From the NCBI RefSeq assembly GCF_014204525.1, contig NZ_JACHLP010000005.1:30232-94231 (forward strand): a stretch of DNA of 64,000 nt, read 5' to 3'. A program made the position numbers and the translations under genes. The notes below the pieces were generated by a model. That model worked only from the letters and a program-made list of their open reading frames with translations. It made no database searches and was not told the DNA's origin. Positions 51,815-59,509 of this stretch are shown here, piece after piece (position 1 is the stretch's first letter; each line of letters opens with the position of its first letter). This stretch comes from Roseateles oligotrophus (lineage in GTDB: Bacteria; Pseudomonadota; Gammaproteobacteria; Burkholderiales; Burkholderiaceae_C).

Positions 51815-54160
51815 GTGCAATCACGACGGGATTCATTTTTTGGTGACGAGGCGCCCAGCGCCGGCCCCACCCTGCGCCTGGCCACTGCGCCCGAGCCGGT
51901 GGACCAGGCCGCGCCGGCGGCGGACGAGCCCGCTCTGGGCGACCCCTTGCTGCAGGCCCTGGCCTGGCTGACCCGCCACCATGGGCGGGCGCGCTCGACC
52001 GAGTCGCTGTGCGCCGGCATGCCGGTGGAAGGGGTTTTGTCGCCCGACCAGGCCTTGCGGGTGATGCGCGAGGCCGGCTACAACGCCGGCCTGCTGCGCA
52101 AACCCATCGACGAGATCAACCCCCTGTTATTCCCCGTTGTGCTGCTGCTCAAGGGCGGCGACGCCTGCGTGCTGGTGCGCCGCAAGGCCGGCGAGGGCGC
52201 TGGGCTGCACAGTTACGAGGTGGTGTTCCCGGGGGCGGATGCGAATGTCTGCCTGGCCACGACTGCCGAGCTGGAGGCGGAGTTCAGCGGCTTTGTGTTG
52301 CTGGCCACCCTGCCCGAGGCGGCCCAGGCCGGCAGCAGCGAGAGCCGCGCCGAACCCCTGCTGCGGGCGGAGGGCAGCCACTGGCTGTGGGGCACGCTCA
52401 AGCGCTTCATTCCCTATTACCGCGCGGCCATGGTGGCGGCCCTGCTGAGCAATGTCTTGATGATGGTGTCGGGTCTGGTCACCATGGTGATCTACGACAA
52501 GGTCATTCCCAACCAGAGCTTTGTGACGCTGTGGACCCTGGCCATCGGCGCCACCCTGGCCTTGCTGTTCGACCTGTTTGCCCGGCAATTGCGCGCCCAC
52601 CTGATCGACATCGCCGGCCGCAAGGCCGACCTCATCATCGGCGCCAAGCTGTTCCGCCAGACCCTGGGCGTGCGCATGGAGCACAAGCCCGCTTCGGCCG
52701 GCTCCTACGCCCACACCCTGGCCCAGGTCGAGGTGGTGCGCGACTTCTTTGCCTCGGCCAGCATGTCGGTGGCCTCGGATCTGCCCTTCATCGTGCTCTT
52801 CGTGGCCATGGCCTTCATCGTCGGCGGGCCGCTGGGCTGGGTGCTGGTATTGGCCATTCCGCTGATCCTGGGCCTGAGCTGGGCCATGCAGGGCCAGATG
52901 CGCCGGGCCGTGCGCGCCAATATGGGCGAGATGGCCGATCTGCAGGGCACGCTGGTGGAGGCGGTGGAGGGGCTGGAGGACTTGAAGACCTCGGGCGCCG
53001 AAGGCCGCTTCCTGCGCCGCTACGAGGCCAGCAGCGCGATGGCGGCCGAGTCCGGCATGCGCACCCGCAGCCTGCACAGCTGGAGCAGCAATATTTCTTC
53101 CACCCTGCAGCAGGCCATCACGCTGGTGATGCTGGTCTGGGGGGTGTATCTGATCGAGGCCGGCCAGGTCACGGCCGGTTCGCTGATCGGCGCGGTGATG
53201 TTTGCCGGCCGGGCCATTGCGCCGCTGGGCAGCGTCGTCAGCCTGGCCTCGCGCTACCAGGGTGCGCGCGCGGCGCTGCTCTCGCTCAACGAGCTGATGG
53301 CCAAGCCCACCGAACGCACGGCGGATCGCAACTATGTGCCGCTCAAGAACGTCAGCGGCGGCATGGCCTTGCTGGATGTGGGCTTTGCCTATCCCACGCA
53401 AGGCGGGGCGGCCGCGCCCAAGGTCTTGCGGGGCGTGAACCTGCGCCTGCGGGCGGGCGAGCGCGTGGCCGTGCTGGGCCGCATCGGCAGCGGCAAGTCC
53501 ACGGTGCTGCGTCTGCTGGCCGGCCTCTACCAGCCCACCGAGGGCATGGTGGAGGTGGACGGCATCGACCTGCGCCAGGTGGACCCGGCCGAGTTCCGCG
53601 CCCGCGTGGGCTTTGTCTCGCAAGAGCCGCGGCTCTTCCACGGCACGCTCCGAGACAACGTCTTGATGGGGCGGGCCCATGTGGACGCGGCCCGCCTGGT
53701 CGATGTGGCCCGGCTGACCGGCCTGGACCGGGTGATTGCCAACCACCCGCTGGGCTGGGATTTGCCGGTGGGCGAGATGGGGGCCTTGCTCTCCGGCGGC
53801 CAGCGGCAGCTGGTGGCGCTGGCGCGCAGCCTGGTCACCAAGCCGCAAGTGCTGCTGATGGACGAGCCCACCAGCTCCATGGACGCGCAGTCCGAGGTGG
53901 CGTTTCTGCGTCAATTGCGCGACGCAGCCGGTGATTGCACGCTGGTGATGGTGACGCACCGGCCGGCCGTGCTGGAGCTGGTGCAGCGCATCGCCGTGAT
54001 GGACAGCGGCCGTCTGGTGATGGACGGCCCGCGCGACCAGGTGCTGGCCGCCTTGTCGGGCGTGCGTCCGGCACCTGCATCGAATCAAGCGGCTAACTCC
54101 GAATCCAATCTGCACATGCATCCATCCTCCCAGCCTGTGCAAAGACAGGCCTCGGTATGA
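51815..54160 (+). CDS. Type I secretion ABC transporter (LapB/RTX-exporter type)
   Basis: A 781-residue ABC exporter. An N-terminal C39-like domain (about 40-165) lacks the catalytic cysteine (PLLQALAWLTRHHGRARS at the place where peptidases have Cys), which is usual for exporters of large RTX-like adhesins. About six membrane helices follow (about 200-470). The nucleotide-binding domain has LGRIGSGKSTVLRLLAG (Walker A), LSGGQRQLVALAR (signature) and VLLMDEPTS (Walker B). It drives substrate export across both membranes with the HlyD-like adaptor and TolC-like channel encoded next. GTG start at 51815; overlaps the adaptor gene by ATGA. Confidence 0.92.
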   Translation: MQSRRDSFFGDEAPSAGPTLRLATAPEPVDQAAPAADEPALGDPLLQALAWLTRHHGRARSTESLCAGMPVEGVLSPDQALRVMREAGYNAGLLRKPIDEINPLLFPVVLLLKGGDACVLVRRKAGEGAGLHSYEVVFPGADANVCLATTAELEAEFSGFVLLATLPEAAQAGSSESRAEPLLRAEGSHWLWGTLKRFIPYYRAAMVAALLSNVLMMVSGLVTMVIYDKVIPNQSFVTLWTLAIGATLALLFDLFARQLRAHLIDIAGRKADLIIGAKLFRQTLGVRMEHKPASAGSYAHTLAQVEVVRDFFASASMSVASDLPFIVLFVAMAFIVGGPLGWVLVLAIPLILGLSWAMQGQMRRAVRANMGEMADLQGTLVEAVEGLEDLKTSGAEGRFLRRYEASSAMAAESGMRTRSLHSWSSNISSTLQQAITLVMLVWGVYLIEAGQVTAGSLIGAVMFAGRAIAPLGSVVSLASRYQGARAALLSLNELMAKPTERTADRNYVPLKNVSGGMALLDVGFAYPTQGGAAAPKVLRGVNLRLRAGERVAVLGRIGSGKSTVLRLLAGLYQPTEGMVEVDGIDLRQVDPAEFRARVGFVSQEPRLFHGTLRDNVLMGRAHVDAARLVDVARLTGLDRVIANHPLGWDLPVGEMGALLSGGQRQLVALARSLVTKPQVLLMDEPTSSMDAQSEVAFLRQLRDAAGDCTLVMVTHRPAVLELVQRIAVMDSGRLVMDGPRDQVLAALSGVRPAPASNQAANSESNLHMHPSSQPVQRQASV

Positions 54161-55365
54161 GCGCGGGCCAAACCGTGCGCGACGAAGGCATGTTCATGAG
54201 CGCCCTGGCGGCCGCCCAGGTGGACGAACCCCTGCCGCGCGTGACCTGGGTGCTCTACCTGCTGCTGGCCGCCCTGGTGGTGGCGGTGGTCTGGGCCGGG
54301 CTGGCCCAGGTCGATCAGGTCAGCCGCAGCGAGGGCCGCATCGTGCCGGACGGGCGCGAGCAAGTCATCGCCAGCGCCGAGGTGGGCATCTTGCGCGAAC
54401 TGCTGGTGCGCGAGGGCGAGCAGGTCAGCCAGGGCCAGGTGCTGGCGCGGCTGGACCCGACCCGGGTGGAGGCGCAGCAGAACGAGGGCCAGGTCAAGCG
54501 CCTGGCCTTGCTGGCCGGCATCGCCCGGCTGACGGCCGAGTCCCTGGGCAAGCCCATGCAGACGCCGCCCGAGCTGCGGGAGCATGAGGATTTGATGGCG
54601 ACCGAGCGTGAGGCCTTCGAGGCCCGCCAGCGCCTGCTGGACGAGGGCGTGGCCAGCATCGGTCGCAGCGCCGCCCTGCTGGGGCGTGAACTCAAGATGG
54701 CCCAGACCATGGCGGCCAAGGGCTTGCTGTCCGATGTGGAGGTGATGCGCCTGACCCGCCAGGTCAACGAGCTGCAATTGCAGCGCAGCGAGCGCATCGC
54801 CCGCTTCCGCCAGGAGGCCAGTTCGGAGTTGGTCAAGCTGCGTAACGAGTTGGCCCAGCAGCAGGAGCAGATGGTGGTGCGCCAGGACGCGCTGACCCGC
54901 ACGGTGCTCAGCTCGCCGGTGCGCGGCCTGGTCAAGAACATCCGCGCCAACACCCTGGGCGGCGTCATCACCACCGGCGCTCCCATCATGGAGATCGTGC
55001 CGCTGACCGATGCGGTGCTGGTGGAGACGCGCATCAAGCCCTCTGAAGTGGGTTATCTGCACGTGGGCCAGACTGCCCGCATCAAGCTGGGCGGCTTTGA
55101 CTACAACGTCTTCGGCGGCCTGAGCGGCAAGGTCGAATACATCAGCCCCGACGCCCTGGGCGAGGCGGATGCCAAGAGCGGTGAGGGCCGCTACTACCGC
55201 GCCCTGATCCGCGCCGAGGGCAACACCTTGCGCTACCAGGGCAAGGCGCTGCAAGTCATTCCTGGCATGTCGGCCTCGGTGGAGATCCGGACCGGCGAGC
55301 GCTCGGTGCTGAGCTTTTTGCTGCGCCCCATGCTGAAGAGCCGGGAGGCTTTGCAGGAGCGTTGA
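54157..55365 (+). CDS. Type I secretion membrane fusion protein (HlyD family)
   Basis: A 402-residue adaptor. One membrane helix at about 30-50 (VLYLLLAALVVAVVWAGLAQ), a beta-barrel and lipoyl-like part (VGILRELLVREGEQVSQGQV), a long alpha-hairpin coiled coil (about 100-250), and the conserved C-terminal barrel with VLVETRIKPSEVGYLHVGQ and VIPGMSASVEIRTGERSVL, typical of HlyD/PrtE. It bridges inner-membrane exporter and TolC. Its ATG overlaps the exporter stop. Confidence 0.92.
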   Translation: MSAGQTVRDEGMFMSALAAAQVDEPLPRVTWVLYLLLAALVVAVVWAGLAQVDQVSRSEGRIVPDGREQVIASAEVGILRELLVREGEQVSQGQVLARLDPTRVEAQQNEGQVKRLALLAGIARLTAESLGKPMQTPPELREHEDLMATEREAFEARQRLLDEGVASIGRSAALLGRELKMAQTMAAKGLLSDVEVMRLTRQVNELQLQRSERIARFRQEASSELVKLRNELAQQQEQMVVRQDALTRTVLSSPVRGLVKNIRANTLGGVITTGAPIMEIVPLTDAVLVETRIKPSEVGYLHVGQTARIKLGGFDYNVFGGLSGKVEYISPDALGEADAKSGEGRYYRALIRAEGNTLRYQGKALQVIPGMSASVEIRTGERSVLSFLLRPMLKSREALQER

Positions 55366-55439
55366 GCGGGGCAATTGGGCCGGTTTGTGGCCTTTTGTTT
55401 GGCGCTTGCCAGGCCTCGCGCTGTGATGAAGTAGAGGGC

Positions 55440-56888
55440 ATGAAATCCCCTCTCACTCATTGGCCGCAGCGTGCCCTGGGCATGGCGATGGTTCTGGCCC
55501 AGGGCCTGGCCGGGGCGGCACCCGGCAAGCTGCCCGCAGCCCCCGCAGCCCCCGCAGCGGCCGTTGCGCCCGCGCCCGTCGATGCCGAAACCCTGCCCGT
55601 GCCCGGCAGCTGCGGCGAGGGCGACAAGCTGCCCCCCGCAGCCCTGGCCCAGCTGCGCGCCCTGGAGCCCGGCACGGCCGACCCCAGGCAGCAATTGCAG
55701 GAGCTGGCGCAGCAGGCCTTGCAGCGCAGCCAGGCCCTGGGCGCGGCGAATTTGCTGGCGCAGGCGGCGCGTGCGGATTGGGAGGAGGCCAAGGCGGCCC
55801 GCCTGCCCCAGCTCAATCTGGGCGGCAGCCTGGTCCACGCGGGCAGCAAGACTCAGGACTACCCCTTGCAAAGCGGCCCCAAGGCCAGCGTCAACCTGAG
55901 CGTCAGCGCGCCCATCTTCGACGCCGGCCGCAACGTCCAACTGGCCAACTGGCGCGCCCAACTGGCCGAGGGCGCGCGCTTAGGGCTGCTCAGCACCGAG
56001 CAGCAACTGGTGTTGCAGACCGTCTCCCTGTCCATGGACCGAGGCCGTTATCAGTTGCAGGCCAAGGTTTATGTGCAGTATGTGGGCAAGATGCGCTGCC
56101 TGGTCGAGGCCCTGGGCACCATCGTCAAGGCCGACCGCGGCCGTGCCAGCGAATTGGTGCAGGCGCAAAAGACCCAGCAGCAGGCCGAGCTGGCCCTGCT
56201 GCAGACGCTCAGCACGCTGCGCCAGGTGGAAGGGCGCTTGCGCCGCCTGGTGGGGGATGATTTGCCGCCCGGTGCCAGCTATGGCGCACTGCTGACCCAG
56301 GTGCCCGAATTGAGCGAGATGCAGCGGGACGCCGAGCAGGCGCCCGACATCGTCGCGCTGGACGCCCAGGCCCGGGCCCAAAGCAGTTATGCCGCCTCGG
56401 TGGCGGCGGCCTACAAGCCCCAGGTCAGCCTGCTGCTGGGCAGCACGGCCAGCGCCATCCACCAGGCCGGTGATACCCGGCGCAGCGGCGAGTGGGTGGC
56501 GGGGGTGAGCCTGAACATGCCGCTGTACAACGCGGGTTCGGACCACAGCATTTCTGCCGCCCGCCTGCGCTCCGAGGCGGCCCGTTTGCAGCGCGACGAG
56601 CAGTTGGAAGTGCGCCGCTACCGCATGCTGGACATGCATGAGGCGGCCACCTCCTCCTTCGAGCGAGCCCGGCTCATCGTCGAGACCCTGCGCAATAGCG
56701 AGCGTGTGCGTGCCTCGACCCTGCAGCAATGGGCCCAGCTGGGCCGGCGTTCGCTGTTCGACGTGATGGGGGCCGAGGCCGACTACTATTCGCTGCGGGT
56801 CGCCCAGGTCAATGCCCTGGTCGATGGCCAGCAGTCGGTGGCCTTGCTGTGGTCCCTGGGCCGTGGCGTATTGACACCTTTGCAGTGA
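55440..56888 (+). CDS. TolC-family outer membrane channel of the type I secretion system
   Basis: A 482-residue protein from the ATG at 55440. The first 31 residues (MKSPLTHWPQRALGMAMVLA, GLAGAAPG) are a signal peptide. A Pro/Ala linker follows. The OEP repeats include RSQALGAANLLAQAARADWE, ARLPQLNLGGSLVHAGSK, SVSAPIFDAGRNVQLANWRA, and in the second half SLNMPLYNAGSDHSISAARL and RRSLFDVMGAEADYYSLRVA. These alternate beta-barrel strands and long coiled helices. It completes the three-part exporter; the three genes are contiguous on one strand. An in-frame start at 55362 is less likely since it lacks a signal. Confidence 0.9.
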   Translation: MKSPLTHWPQRALGMAMVLAQGLAGAAPGKLPAAPAAPAAAVAPAPVDAETLPVPGSCGEGDKLPPAALAQLRALEPGTADPRQQLQELAQQALQRSQALGAANLLAQAARADWEEAKAARLPQLNLGGSLVHAGSKTQDYPLQSGPKASVNLSVSAPIFDAGRNVQLANWRAQLAEGARLGLLSTEQQLVLQTVSLSMDRGRYQLQAKVYVQYVGKMRCLVEALGTIVKADRGRASELVQAQKTQQQAELALLQTLSTLRQVEGRLRRLVGDDLPPGASYGALLTQVPELSEMQRDAEQAPDIVALDAQARAQSSYAASVAAAYKPQVSLLLGSTASAIHQAGDTRRSGEWVAGVSLNMPLYNAGSDHSISAARLRSEAARLQRDEQLEVRRYRMLDMHEAATSSFERARLIVETLRNSERVRASTLQQWAQLGRRSLFDVMGAEADYYSLRVAQVNALVDGQQSVALLWSLGRGVLTPLQ

Positions 56889-56904
56889 TGAATCAAGGAC
56901 AGTC

Positions 56905-57873
56905 ATGGTGAGCAGCGGGTTAGCAGAGCAAGAGGTTTTCATCCATTCACATGCCCTGGTGGAGAGTCCGCACATCGGCGCCGGCAGCCGCATCTGGGCC
57001 TTTGCCCATGTGCTGCCGGGGGCGCGCATCGGCCGCGAGGCCAATATCTGCGACCATGTCTTCATCGAGAACGATGTGCTGATCGGTGATCGGGTCACGG
57101 TCAAATGCGGCGTGCAGTTATGGGACGGGCTGCGGGTGGAAGACGATGTCTTCATCGGCCCCAACGTCACCTTCGCCAACGACCCCCTGCCGCGCAGCAA
57201 GCAGCCGCCCGTCCAGACCTTGCAGACCCGCATCCGCGCGGGCGCCAGCATAGGCTCGGGGGCCACCATCCGGCCCGGTCTCACCATCGGCGCGGCGGCC
57301 TGGGTCAGCGACGGCGCGGTGGTCACCCGCGATGTGCCGCCCAATGCCATCGTGGCCGGCAACCCGGCTTACATCACGGGTTATGTGGATGCACCTGCGG
57401 ATGCTTCCCGCAGCGCCGCCATCCCGGCCGCGCAGGCCGAGTCCCTGCCCGCGCTGCATGCGCGCGGCGCCCGCCTGCATGCCTTGCCCAAGATCGTGGA
57501 CTTGCGCGGCGCGCTCTCGTTTGGCGAGATCGGCGCCCACCTGCCTTTTGATCCCAAGCGCTTCTTCATGGTTTATGACGTGCCCAGCCTGGAGGTCAGA
57601 GGCGAGCATGCGCACAAGGCCTGCCATCAGTTCCTGGTTTGCGTCAAGGGCTCGCTCAGCGTGGTGCTGGACGATGGCCGCGCGCGCGACCAGATCCGCT
57701 TGGACAGCGCCCGCGTGGGCCTGCACATCCCGCCTTGGGTCTGGGGCATCCAGTACCAGTTCTCGGCCGATGCCGTGCTGCTGGTGCTGGCCTCGCATTG
57801 CTACGAGGCCGAGGACTACATCCGCAATTACGACGACTTTTTGAGCGCCGTGCGCGCCCGCGATCATGCTTGA
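56905..57873 (+). CDS. Fused sugar acetyltransferase (FdtC-like) and dTDP-ketohexose isomerase (FdtA-like)
   Basis: A 322-residue protein. Residues about 12-160 form a left-handed beta helix of hexapeptide repeats ([56 protein letters not shown]), as in FdtC/QdtC-type N-acetyltransferases. Residues about 190-320 form a cupin of the WxcM/FdtA type: RGEHAHKACHQFLVCVKGS (active-site H235/H237 region), VGLHIPPWVWGIQYQFSADA. Together these would isomerise dTDP-4-keto-6-deoxyglucose to the 3-keto form and acetylate the 3-amino sugar. The aminotransferase between these steps is the next gene, overlapping by eight bases. Confidence 0.87.
   Translation: MVSSGLAEQEVFIHSHALVESPHIGAGSRIWAFAHVLPGARIGREANICDHVFIENDVLIGDRVTVKCGVQLWDGLRVEDDVFIGPNVTFANDPLPRSKQPPVQTLQTRIRAGASIGSGATIRPGLTIGAAAWVSDGAVVTRDVPPNAIVAGNPAYITGYVDAPADASRSAAIPAAQAESLPALHARGARLHALPKIVDLRGALSFGEIGAHLPFDPKRFFMVYDVPSLEVRGEHAHKACHQFLVCVKGSLSVVLDDGRARDQIRLDSARVGLHIPPWVWGIQYQFSADAVLLVLASHCYEAEDYIRNYDDFLSAVRARDHA
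57091..57183 (+). repeat. Inverted repeat copy A (paralogous acetyltransferase segments)
   Basis: 93 bases within the fused gene that are 87/93 identical to the reverse complement of 59189-59281 in the stand-alone acetyltransferase gene. The central 40 bases are identical. See copy B. Confidence 0.9.
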
Positions 57874-58969
57874 GCCCATCCCTTTCCTCGATCTGCAACC
57901 CGGCTACCAGGTCGCCCAGAGCGCCATCGACGCGGCCTTGCTGCGGGTGGCCGGCAGCGGCTGGTTTCTGCTGGGCCAGGAGTTGGCCGCGTTTGAAGCC
58001 GCTTGGGCGCTCCATTGCGGCACGGCCCATGCGGCCGGGGTCGCCAATGGGCTGGATGCCCTGCACTTAGGCCTTTTGGCCCTGGGCGTGGGGCCGGGAG
58101 ACGAGGTCATCGTGCCCTCCAACACCTATATCGCCACCTGGCTGGCCGTCAGCCAATGCGGGGCCACGCCGGTGCCGGTGGAGCCCGATGCGCTGAGCTT
58201 CAATCTCGACGCCACCCGTATCCAGGCTGCCATCACCCCGCGCACCAAGGTCGTGCTACCCGTCCATCTCTACGGCCAGCCGGCCGATATGGATGCCATC
58301 CACGCCGTGGCCCGCCAGCATGGCCTGGCCGTGCTGGACGATTGCGCCCAAGCCCATGGGGCGCGTTACAAGGGCAGGGCGGTCGGGGGTCTGGCGGACC
58401 TGTCGGCCTGGAGCTTCTATCCCGGCAAGAATCTGGGTGCCATGGGCGACGGCGGGGCGGTCAGCGGCGGCGATGCGGCCTTGCTGGAGCGCGTCAAGGT
58501 CTTGCGCAATTACGGCTCGCGCATCAAGTATCACAACGAGGTCAAGGGCTTCAACTCGCGGCTGGACGAGATCCAGGCCGCCGTGCTGAGCGCCAAGCTG
58601 CCCCATCTGGAGGCCGCCACCGCCCAGCGCCGCGTTATCGCGGCTCAGTTGCTGGATGGGCTTGCGGGCGCCGATCTGGTGTTGCCCCAGGTGCCCACCT
58701 GGGCCGACCCGGCCTGGCATCTGTTCGTGATCCGCCACCCCGGGCGCGATGCCTTGCAGGCCAGGTTGGCTGCCTTGGGAGTCGGCACCCTGATCCACTA
58801 CCCGGTGCCCCCGCATCTGCAGCCCGCTTATGCGGAGCTGGGCCATGCGGCGGGGGACTTCCCGGTGGCCGAGGCCATGCATCGCGAGGTACTGAGCCTG
58901 CCCCTGTGGCCGGGTATGAGCGAGGCCCAGGTGGCCCGCGTCATCGCTGCCGTCAAGGCTTCGGTTTAG
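57866..58969 (+). CDS. DegT/DnrJ/EryC1/StrS-family sugar aminotransferase (FdtB/QdtB-like)
   Basis: A 367-residue PLP enzyme. The Schiff-base lysine is K188 in WSFYPGKNLGAMGDGGAV. Other family elements are ANGLDALHLGLLALGVGPGD, VIVPSNTYIATWLAV, PVHLYGQPADM and LDDCAQAHGARYKG. It would transfer an amino group to the 3-keto sugar made by the FdtA-like domain encoded just upstream, giving dTDP-3-amino-3,6-dideoxyhexose (Fuc3N or Qui3N type). It overlaps the fused gene by eight bases. RmlA/RmlB-type activation genes are not in the window. Confidence 0.88.
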   Translation: MLEPIPFLDLQPGYQVAQSAIDAALLRVAGSGWFLLGQELAAFEAAWALHCGTAHAAGVANGLDALHLGLLALGVGPGDEVIVPSNTYIATWLAVSQCGATPVPVEPDALSFNLDATRIQAAITPRTKVVLPVHLYGQPADMDAIHAVARQHGLAVLDDCAQAHGARYKGRAVGGLADLSAWSFYPGKNLGAMGDGGAVSGGDAALLERVKVLRNYGSRIKYHNEVKGFNSRLDEIQAAVLSAKLPHLEAATAQRRVIAAQLLDGLAGADLVLPQVPTWADPAWHLFVIRHPGRDALQARLAALGVGTLIHYPVPPHLQPAYAELGHAAGDFPVAEAMHREVLSLPLWPGMSEAQVARVIAAVKASV

Positions 58970-58972
58970 GGT

Positions 58973-59446
58973 TCAGGGCCCAGGCACCGGCCCGCGCGAA
59001 CGCGCCGGGTTGCCCAGCCACAGCTCGCCCGCCGGTACATCGCGGGTCACCACGCTGCCCGCGCCTATCATGGCGCCCGCGCCTATGCTCACGCCGCCCA
59101 GGATGGTGGCGTTCGCGCCTATCGAGGCGCCGCGCCCGAGATGGGTGCTCTGGAAGGCCTCGGGGTATTGCTTGGAGCGCGGGTATTTGTCATTGGCAAA
59201 GCTGACGTTGGGGCCGATGAAGACATCGTCTTCCACCCGCAGGCCGTCCCATAACTGAACGCCGCATTTGACCGTCACCCGGTCGCCCAGCACCACGTCG
59301 TTCTCGATGAAACATTGCGCGTTGATATTGCAATCGCGGCCGATGCGCGCGCCGGCCAGCACGACGCAGAACTGCCAGATGCGGGTATCGGCGCCGATGC
59401 TCTGGCTTTGCACATCGGCGCTGGGATGGATATGGGGATCAGTCAT
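58973..59446 (-). CDS. Stand-alone sugar O/N-acetyltransferase (left-handed beta helix)
   Basis: A 157-residue hexapeptide-repeat protein: [58 protein letters not shown], then the [12 protein letters not shown] end. It is closely similar to the N-terminal half of the fused protein at 56905-57873, and the DNA shows a 93-base near-identical inverted stretch. It is encoded on the opposite strand, three bases from the aminotransferase stop. A second acetyltransferase in one locus suggests either redundancy or modification of a different sugar position. Confidence 0.85.
   Translation of the reverse strand: MTDPHIHPSADVQSQSIGADTRIWQFCVVLAGARIGRDCNINAQCFIENDVVLGDRVTVKCGVQLWDGLRVEDDVFIGPNVSFANDKYPRSKQYPEAFQSTHLGRGASIGANATILGGVSIGAGAMIGAGSVVTRDVPAGELWLGNPARSRGPVPGP
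59189..59281 (-). repeat. Inverted repeat copy B (paralogous acetyltransferase segments)
   Basis: Reverse complement 87/93 identical to 57091-57183 and about two kilobases away. Such a pair could mediate gene conversion or inversion of the fdt-like genes between them. Confidence 0.9.
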
Positions 59447-59465
59447 GGCGTCAGCATAGACGAGA

Positions 59466-59498
59466 GAGAGCGCGTGACCGCAAGGGTCACGCGCTCTC
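59466..59498. terminator. Strong hairpin between convergent/tandem minus-strand genes
   Basis: GAGAGCGCGTGACC, five-base loop, GGTCACGCGCTCTC: a perfect 14-base stem without a T run. It lies 12 bases after the giant repeat gene stop (minus strand) and 20 bases upstream of the stand-alone acetyltransferase start, so it may end transcription of the giant gene or protect its 3' end. Confidence 0.5.
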
Positions 59499-59509
59499 GG
59501 TGAGCTGCG

